Origin: Lingula anatina
Taxonomy: Eukaryota; Brachiopoda; Lingulata; Lingulida; Lingulidae
Assembly (NCBI RefSeq): GCF_001039355.2
Contig: NW_019776080.1
Span: forward strand, 101,431-158,764
DNA: 57,334 nt
Reading direction: 5' to 3'
The translations under genes and the position numbers were made by a program. Below are positions 49,901 to 57,334 of this stretch, piece after piece (position 1 is the stretch's first letter; every line of letters starts with the position of its first letter). The notes beneath the pieces are model-generated. The model had not been told where the DNA came from. It did no database searches and saw only the letters and a list, made by a program, of their open reading frames with translations.

Positions 49901-51265
49901 TTATGTTGTCGAAGGTTTCATCTTAAATTTGATTATAATATAGTATTTCAACTTTCTCATGCAAGACGAGAGAAAGTAGAGTTTGCCAATAGCTTCATTT
50001 GTGACCAACACCTGTACAAATTTAGTCAAAACCTTCAACAAGATTTGCAAAAGATTAGTCATCTAATTTTCAAAAATATTTTTCAATATAACTATTTACG
50101 GAGTCAATGAAACATTTTCCTCTTTGGGATACATAAACTTTATAAAATTTCATTTATTTTCCTCCAGGCACAATGATGCTATCCAGTGTTTGGCCTACAA
50201 TCCCCTGACACACCAGTTAGCCAGCTGCGCACAAACAGACTTTGGTGAGAATCTCTTTATACTTCAACAAAAGGGAGCTTTTCTATGTCCTTAGGGAAAA
50301 TAACTCTTCGTATGAGATCTATATTTTACAATAAAAACATTGTGAATAACTCATAGAAATATAATATATTCTGTTTTACCACAAAAACGGCAGTTATAGC
50401 TAATATTCTGATATCTGAGCTTGTCTTTAGACCACGTGACCTCCATTGATGGCTATACTCTGTTAAAATCTCTTAAGAGATTTTAACAAAAAACCAAACT
50501 TTTTAGAAAAAAAACAGGGACTAATTTTGAATGTAAAAATGGATTCATTAACCATTGGTTAGTATGGGAAAATTGTTGTTTACTCCAGGAAAATTCATTT
50601 TTTGGCTTAAACGAAGAGTTATTATCCCTTTAACTTGTTGGTTAAAATCAGAATTTCTGTGTCAGTTTCTAATCTGAATTTTTCATAAACTGCACTTGTA
50701 GTTGATTGAATTAATATTTTCCTTGTAAAACCCAAACTTTCTTGAATCTTTAAAAAAATTTATGGACTTTTCTATTTCAGGTTGTCTCATGAATGTTTAT
50801 GAATCAGAAACTACACTTCTGTTTGGATGAAATTTAGTTAAAATTAGTTATAAATAATTTTACCGTTTATCATAGTGTAATGATTTCTAGTTCAAATTCT
50901 GGGGCTGATTATACATAACTCTTTTTCTCTTGGTAGAAATAAAGAATTCCGTGCTATTCTTTCACTTGGTAGAAATAAAGAATTCCATGCTATTCTTTCA
51001 CTTGGTAGAAATAAAGAATTCTGTTCCATTCTTTCACTTGGTAGAAATAAAGAATTCTGTTCCATTCTTTCACTTGGTAGAAATAAAGAATTCTGTGCTA
51101 TTCTTTCACTTGGTATTCCCCAGGGCTTTGGTCACCGGAGCAGAAGTCTGTGTCCAAGCACAAGGTGGGCAGTCGGATCACCTGCTGTGGCTGGACCAAT
51201 GATGGACAGTACTTTGCCATTGGGATGTACAATGGAGTTATAAGTATTAGAAATAAGGTGAGAGA

Positions 51266-51314
<49 letters not shown>

Positions 51315-54300
51315 TGGGGGGGCCCAAATTGAAAAGCTTGCAAGATTTAAGATGACAGTCTTTCAGTGTCCGCATAAATTTTCAACCATGAAAAAATTAA
51401 ATGTTACTGTCATTGTAAGTGTTTCACATTTCATATGGAAGAAGAAAAAAATTATTGAACAATTGGTTCAGAGAAATAGAAAAAAGCAATTTTTTAAATA
51501 TCTTCAGACAGTTATTATATATTATATTTCAGACTGGAGAAGACAAGGTAAAGATAGAGCGTCCAGGTGCCGCCATGTCCCCTGTTTGGTCTCTGGAGTG
51601 GAACCCTTCCAAGTAAGTCATAAAAAAATACATTAATTAGAATCATCTGTAGAGGTCATGACTCGAGGCCTTTTTCACAGAGAGCTGTAGTTTTATGTAT
51701 TGCACCAGTATTGCCTTGTTTTGGGCCGTCTCAGATAATTTTCATATATATATGCAGTATATGATAGTCTTGGCTTATGCAAGCAGTAGCATTGCTTTAG
51801 TATCTAAAGTAACTGAAAAATTGGAGCTGAAGTTAAATTTTAATCACAACAGTGATTGATTTTAGTTTAAAAATGACTTAAATTATTTTTTTTTGTATTT
51901 AATGAATGTCATTTTACCATAAATGTGGCAAATATCTGCTAGAACAAGTCCTTACTCTTGTAATTAACAAGATGGAAACTTGATGAAAATGCATCATTTG
52001 AACAGGGTTGGAAATGTTGTGATCCTTAGAGAGCATTAGTGCATTTGAAACAGAAACAGAATCAAAGGTAATATAAAAATGTTACTTTGATTGAAGACAA
52101 TCCAAATGCCATGGACACAAAAGGGAAAGCCAGCCATTTCCAGTGATAATGTCTCGTGTAATTTGGTTTGAACGATCACTTATGATCATTAATGAGGGAG
52201 ATTTATGAAATATTAGGTCAGGAAAAGGTCATTTTTTCCAGACAGACGAGAGATTACAGTTAGGATTGATATTTATCTTCAAATTAGGTTATTTATTGAC
52301 TGGCGGGGCTTGTGACAGGTCAGCTCAGACATCTGGGCTTGTCCACTTCTATGTAATTGTCACCTGTTAGCCTGGGCTCATTCAGATATTATTATAAGTC
52401 ACCATTTTTCATGCCACTCACATTGCTTATGCACCGTGTAAGTGAAAACTTCCCCACCATGTTCTGTCAGCAAAAGAAAAAAGATGTCTGCCCAATATTT
52501 TTTCAACTGTCTCTAGACTGATATCATAAATTTGAGAACATTTGTCTCTCAGCTGGATGTGTAATAATTTTAACTACAAAAAAAAAAGGTTAAGGGATTT
52601 TTTCTAGGTATGTTTGTGATATTATTCTTGAAAACTGTTAATAGACTGCCATTATCCAGCAACTAATAAAAGTAAAATTAAAGTTCAAAAGTTTTGATAA
52701 AACAAAACAAATTGATTGTATTATGTTAGTCTACTGCATTGACGTCTTCACATTTGATGCCGCTGGACTTCAGTTGTTTTGATTTACACGATTCGGAAGC
52801 AGTTTTATGAACACAATGCTTGCTTTGTTACCACACATCTTTATTCTTTTTTACTAGTGACATTTATCAGAGGTAATGCTTTTTTTTTTTTTTTGCATGA
52901 CTTTTGTCTTAATTTCTAAAATCCTGAACAGCTTTTAACATACAACCCATTGTGTAAAGTTCTGATTGTAGTGTATTTATATTTTAAGTATTTCTTCTTA
53001 TTTTGATTTTGATGATTCAGAAATAGCGTGAAGTCTATTTGAAGAAACTTTGATTCTTTGGTTAATTGGTGAGGGTACTCTACTTCTTGCTGAGAAGTGA
53101 AATAAAATGACAGTGTTTCTTTTAATGTATTTATTGACTGATTTATTAGTTCATTTGACTATTTTTATGTTATTATTGGTTAATATATTTCTGTTAGATG
53201 ACTGACTTGATATTGTTATAATCATATATGATATTATCATGACCACTGGCAGATTCAAGAAGGTAAAAGATATGCGATTCCCTTTCCCAAAGATTTTGGA
53301 AAATGTGAAAATTTTCCCAAAACAAGGCATCCCCCCCCCCCACACACACACACACACACACGCACAGTGCCCTCCCTAACAAAATTCTGAATCTGTCAGT
53401 GGGCATGAAATGTTGTGCATTTTATTTATTTATTATAGAAAATAATCCAGGCAAAGTGCATGATTTTACAAATTTTGAACCATAGTCCATAGGATAAGAA
53501 AAATTTTAAAAAAGTATTTGCTAATTACATAACATTTCAACAGAATAAAATGTCATTTAAAATAATTGCACAAAGGCAGAAAAGTACCTATGTTAAAAAC
53601 AATGAAAAAAAAGGTTTACGTCTTTTATTTGTATGACTGATGGTTTTGTTTTCAGAGATGAGGCATTTGACATCCTGACCGTAGCAGATTGGGGCGGTCA
53701 ACTTTCATTCTATCAACTGTCTGGAAAACAGGTGAGGTGATATTTGGATATATGTGATTACATGGTTAACCTAATACCATCTTGCAGATGAGGTTAAAAT
53801 GATCTAGTGGGCTAATTGTGAATTACAACAAATTTCAAGGAAGTCCTGGGTCTTAAAGTTAAAATGATGCAATGCTATGTATTTGATCTGTTTGTATATT
53901 AGTACATTGCATGTTGTTGTATATACTGAGTTGTTAGAGGAGTTGAGAAGACAATATTTGGTAACTATATCTAGCACTACAAGAGGGAACACCTCCATCA
54001 AAGAAAAAGACAATACAAATTCTTTAAAAAATATAAGGAAACCTAGTTTCAGTGGTAATTGGAAAAAATCTTTTCTTCCTGAATATCTATCCCTAAATTT
54101 GAATCAGTATTTGAAACTTGACACCTCATACTTCAGAGTTCTGTAATGAAACTTGCTTGTGGGTTCTTAAATGAAAGATGATTTTAGAAGTATTTTTTTC
54201 ATAGTAAATTAACTGTGGTTTCCTTTGATATCAGATTGGTAAGGATCGCCACCTGGAGTACGATCCCTGCTGCGTCAGCTGGTTCTCTAAAGGGGAGTAT

Positions 54301-55002
54301 GTGGTGATTGGGGGCTCCAACAAACAGGTGTCCCTTCACACTAAGGAAGGGGTCAAACTGGGCACCATTGGAGAGCAGAATTCCTGGGTCTGGTGTTGTA
54401 GGGTGCGGCCTGACTCCAATTATGTGGTAAGGAGAAATTTAACATTCAGTTGTAATTGAATTTATGCACAAAGTTGTTATTGAATTTATGCACTTATCCT
54501 ATAGCTATATATACTTATACAGTCATGTTTTATGTAAGATCTGACTCATTGGCAGTTTAGGTTCAATCCCACTGCAGTCACCAGTGTGTGACTACACTGA
54601 TTACACTTGTGATTACATTGTAATGCATGCATTTTTATTATGTGGCAAGCACAGGTTTTCACAAACGGATGTAGATGCACAGGTTCCCACCCGCTCTCCG
54701 TGAAACAACCTCATTTTGAAACAGATTAGAAATAATTGCTGGTGATCTGTTTCAGGCTATAGGGTGTCAGGATGGTACGATAGCGTACTACCAGCTAATC
54801 TTCAGCACCGTCCATGGACTGTACAAAGACAGGTATGCCTACAGGGACAACATGACTGATGTCATCATACAGCATCTTATCACAGACCAGAAAGGTAGGT
54901 GGAAGTAACACTGCCGGATTCACTCTTGTATTGGAGCCTCTTGTTATGATTTATAGGTGAAATATAAGAAAGTATTTGAGCACATATTTGGCAAGTTTAA
55001 AC

Positions 55003-55092
<90 letters not shown>

Positions 55093-57265
55093 GAAACGAC
55101 AGGAGGTTATGCCTTTTACAAACCTAGGTAAAGTGCGCTGTCAATTTAAAAATCTAGTTGAAGTGAGCTGTCAACTTACACACTTATCTAAAGTGACCTG
55201 TCCAATTTTCTTTTATATTCAAAGATCCCAGAACACTAGATCCAGATTCCAAAAGTAAATCTTCATTATATAAGTCAATATTACATTGAAATGTGTTGCA
55301 GTTTTAAGTTTTTTTTTTTTTTTTTTACTGTTGAACAATTATATGATTTCTAAAAATGCTTGAAAAATATGCTAAATTAATCCAGTTTTACCATAATGAA
55401 AAGCTATTAATTAATTAGTTATTTATTCCTATTTTTTTGTTCTTATTATTAAGACATTTTTTTTGTTAACTCTTCATAATACCAATGTAATATGTTTTGA
55501 GATTGGATAACATATATTTGAAAGATGTTCTTTTGTTATTAAACTTAAAAGTTTTACATTTTGTATTAAATGTTTGTGTCATATTTTGTTGGAATTAGTA
55601 TTTTCACCAAACTGTCTGTTCTTGAGACATAATGAGTTTTCTGCACTGCCACATAAAACTAGATTAAAAGAAAAGATTTAAATGTACATACTTTAAAGCA
55701 CTATTTTAGATATTATATAATTTGTTACTGGATCATTATTTTGTAGTTCACTTACTTTTTTCACATTATTTTACTGTTTTCTGTTGCAGTTCGCATCAAG
55801 TGTAGAGATTTAGTGAAGAAGATCGCCATCTACAGACATAGACTTGCAGTAAGTGGACTCCGGGGGGCTCCATATCAATGCATGTGTCACTTAGGTTGAA
55901 TAATAGTAATACATACACTAAAAATAATGATAATTTGCTTACAAATACCAGGCATTTGATGAATAACGATACGTTCAGCGGTGGCAGCATCCTGACAAAA
56001 TATCATGTGATGTTTCTTTCTTTAAGGTGCAACTCCCAGACAAGATAGTGGTCTATGAGCTGTACTCGGATGATTCTGCTGACATGCACTACAGGATAAA
56101 GGAGAAAATCAACAAGAAGTTTGACTGCAACCTCCTGGTGGTCTGCTCTCAGCACATCATTCTGTGTCAGGTAAGGAGGGAAGCACCCTGAGTTTCAGAG
56201 GTTACTGGAAATGGGAGAAGGTAGTTGTTGAGAATGCCAATGGAGGCAAGTTTCCCATAAGCCACTGAAATTCAGGGTGTTTGGAGGTATCTGTTGTTAG
56301 ATATATATTCATTGGATATACACCATGAATATTCATTCTTGCTTAGTGAAATTTAGCCAAATGTTAAACGTGCTCCAATTTGGCTAAGGAAAATATGAGT
56401 TTATCATTGTTAAAGTGCAAATTTCGATTTAGCCAGAAAAGCATTTGCACTCTCCCCCTAAGAATTCATACTGTTTGGTATTTCAGGAGAAAAGACTCCA
56501 GTGCTTGAACTTCAAAGGAATAAAGGAGCGGGAGTGGATCATGGAGTCGCTAATTCGTTACATCAAGGTGATAGGAGGGCCACCTGGTAGAGAGGGCTTG
56601 CTGGTGGGACTGAAGAATGGACAGGTAACCCATATTAAATATATACATATTTAAAAAAAAATCTAATTCAGGCTTTATAATTATCTTGAGTACTAGCAAA
56701 TGCTTCCTATTTTTGTTCTTATTATTAAGACATTCTTTTTGTTAACTCTTCATAATACCAATGTAATATGCTAACACATTTTGAAATCAGAAATCAAGCC
56801 CTGACTGCCCTTGAAATTGTAAATTTATGTACTTGATCACTTCTGCAGTTTTGTATTTGTTCACAACAAAGCTTTTTCAGCAAATAATAATAAAGTTGAT
56901 AATGATAAGAATAAAAATGGGATTTTTCATATTATTCCAGATTATGGGGAAAAAATAACATTTTGATAAATACCATTACAAAAAATACACCCGATTTTCC
57001 TTATACCCCTCAGATTATGAAGATATTTGTGGACAATCCATTCCCCATAGTTCTGCTGAAGCAGGCCACCTCCGTGCGCTGTCTGGACATGAGTGCGAGC
57101 CGCACCAAGCTGGCCGTGGTGGACGAACACAGCACCTGTCTGGTGTACGATGTCAACACCAAGGAACTGCTGTTTCAGGTATGTATTGTAACAGTCTGGG
57201 GCAAAAGTCTGGGGTGTTAGTGTAACTATAGAGAAGAGGAGTGAATTTCATTGGTGGGTGGGGAT

Positions 57266-57334
<69 letters not shown>
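46878..57334 (+). CDS. IFT122: IFT122, intraflagellar transport complex A subunit (5' part)
   Basis: Twelve exons (1494 nt) join in frame to 498 residues, about the first 40 percent of a protein of about 1240 residues in human; the gene continues past the right edge. IFT122 is a core IFT-A subunit that carries cargo along cilia in retrograde transport and admits membrane receptors. The region is the N-terminal WD40 propeller pair: [10 protein letters not shown] start, [27 protein letters not shown]-type block, [77 protein letters not shown] and [15 protein letters not shown]. The extra acidic insert of one human isoform after NPS is absent. Confidence 0.96.
46937..48099 (+). other. IFT122: IFT122 intron 1
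   Basis: AT-rich, no coding content recognised. A small hairpin cactgttgacagtg lies near 47010. Confidence 0.7.
48100..48330 (+). CDS. IFT122: IFT122 exon 2 (first WD40 blades)
   Basis: Acceptor ctattttcag, donor gtgagt. Residues 20-97: [20 protein letters not shown], then [35 protein letters not shown]. Almost identical to human. Confidence 0.96.
48331..50167 (+). other. IFT122: IFT122 intron 2
   Basis: No feature beyond T-rich runs (49500) and scattered short repeats. Confidence 0.7.
50168..50244 (+). CDS. IFT122: IFT122 exon 3
   Basis: Residues 97-123: [20 protein letters not shown] then CAQTDFG. Matches human HNDAIQCVSYNPITHQLAS. Donor gtgaga. Confidence 0.95.
50292..50630. mobile_element. 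MITE, family D, copy 2
   Basis: Ends agggaaaataactcttcgt and acgaagagttattatccct are inverted. Centre has a perfect 26-bp palindrome built on gttaaaatctctt. In IFT122 intron 3. Related to 29035-29299, with shared blocks cacgtgacctccat, gatggcta and attcattaaccatt. Confidence 0.8.
50929..51108. repeat. Five 36-bp tandem units before IFT122 exon 4
   Basis: Unit cttggtagaaataaagaatt plus a 16-nt end (..tgctattctttca). Five units with few differences. A sixth begins and merges into the exon 4 acceptor (cttggtattccccag). Not CRISPR: there are no spacers and it is in an intron. Confidence 0.95.
51124..51257 (+). CDS. IFT122: IFT122 exon 4
   Basis: Acceptor tattccccag. Residues 123-167: [43 protein letters not shown]. 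Donor gtgaga followed by a GA microsatellite. Confidence 0.95.
51268..51310. repeat. GA microsatellite
   Basis: (GA)n about 40 bp long, 10 nt after the exon 4 donor. Confidence 0.95.
51533..51612 (+). CDS. IFT122: IFT122 exon 5
   Basis: Residues 168-194: [20 protein letters not shown] then LEWNPS. Matches human [11 protein letters not shown] and WSICWNPS. Phase 2 donor gtaagt. Confidence 0.95.
51613..53655 (+). other. IFT122: IFT122 intron 5
   Basis: About 2 kb, AT-rich. C-run plus CA microsatellite at 53332-53364. In human an alternative exon is used at this position; no counterpart is visible here. Confidence 0.65.
53656..53731 (+). CDS. IFT122: IFT122 exon 6
   Basis: Residues 194-219: [20 protein letters not shown] then QLSGKQ. 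Human [23 protein letters not shown]. Confidence 0.95.
54235..54426 (+). CDS. IFT122: IFT122 exon 7
   Basis: Residues 220-283: [59 protein letters not shown]. Phase 0 both sides. Confidence 0.96.
54756..54894 (+). CDS. IFT122: IFT122 exon 8
   Basis: Residues 284-330: [20 protein letters not shown] then [20 protein letters not shown]. End of the first propeller. Confidence 0.96.
55004..55089. repeat. GT microsatellite
   Basis: About 43 uninterrupted TG units in IFT122 intron 8. Confidence 0.98.
55427..55495. repeat. Intronic duplicate, copy 1
   Basis: tgttcttattattaagacat, then tgttaactcttcataatacc and aatgtaatatg. Nearly the same as 56706-56770 in intron 11. Confidence 0.85.
55790..55848 (+). 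CDS. IFT122: IFT122 exon 9
   Basis: Residues 330-349: [20 protein letters not shown]. Human [20 protein letters not shown]. Confidence 0.95.
56027..56170 (+). CDS. IFT122: IFT122 exon 10
   Basis: Residues 350-397: [46 protein letters not shown]. Confidence 0.96.
56345..56450. mobile_element. Possible diverged family B MITE
   Basis: Contains tttagccaaatgttaaa and aatttggctaagg in the order of the reverse complement of 45628-45798. The terminal tggggtagcgct is not present. Confidence 0.4.
56487..56624 (+). CDS. IFT122: IFT122 exon 11
   Basis: Residues 398-443: [46 protein letters not shown]. Confidence 0.96.
56706..56770. repeat. Intronic duplicate, copy 2
   Basis: See 55427-55495; differs by a few bases. 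Confidence 0.85.
57014..57178 (+). CDS. IFT122: IFT122 exon 12 (last in window)
   Basis: Residues 444-498: [49 protein letters not shown]. Donor gtatgt. The next exon lies beyond the window. Confidence 0.96.
57267..57334. repeat. GT microsatellite at window end
   Basis: TG run that continues to the last base; true length unknown. Confidence 0.95.

Noticed and set aside
50929-51108. CRISPR-like regular repeat
   Set aside because: Units are directly adjacent with no spacers, inside a eukaryotic intron.
50930-51202. 90-codon repetitive frame with VEIKNSV..FFHL units
   Set aside because: It is the 36-bp intronic tandem repeat, whose length keeps a frame open; the real exon 4 uses another frame.

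Overview
The window is genomic DNA from an animal. Every recognisable gene is split by GT-AG introns, the DNA is AT-rich with many microsatellites and short inverted-repeat transposons, and the proteins are bilaterian orthologues (Rap1, RAD54L2/ARIP4, IFT122). A marine invertebrate with high heterozygosity, perhaps a mollusc or other lophotrochozoan, fits best. The species cannot be fixed from this sequence.

Layout: (1) 1-2995, non-coding upstream DNA with a MITE and a GT/GA microsatellite. (2) 2996 to about 15770, + strand: the small GTPase gene Rap1. Exons 1-2 are single. Exons 3, 4, 5, two alternative last coding exons (6a, 6b) and a 3' UTR exon occur twice, as about 6123-10846 and 10848-15436. 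The copies meet exactly at a single N (10847), so the second copy is most likely the other haplotype placed in tandem by the assembler. (3) About 15965-46207, - strand: RAD54L2/ARIP4, a SNF2-family DNA-dependent ATPase. Twenty coding exons join in frame to 1696 residues, with a roughly 10.5 kb 5' intron full of repeats and a second N-marked duplication at 36378. (4) 46878 to window end, + strand: the first 12 coding exons (498 residues) of IFT122, an intraflagellar transport complex A subunit; the gene runs off the right edge.

Rap1 and ARIP4 are convergent, with about 0.2 kb between candidate poly(A) signals. ARIP4 and IFT122 are divergent and probably share a promoter interval of about 0.7 kb. 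The three genes have no obvious common pathway.

The most interesting biology is in Rap1. Two mutually exclusive terminal coding exons give one C-terminus with a Cys-Cys-Cys-Leu-Leu-Leu tail (prenylation plus possible palmitoylation) and one with a Lys/Arg-rich tail ending Cys-Leu-Ile-Leu. This is the same dichotomy as vertebrate KRAS4A/KRAS4B. The 314-nt intron between them has almost no differences between the copies and contains complementary arms that could form a long-range RNA stem. Both stop codons touch a GTA donor, so a shared 3' UTR exon can be spliced to either. At least five families of short inverted-repeat elements are also visible, one of them present in one Rap1 copy and absent from the other.
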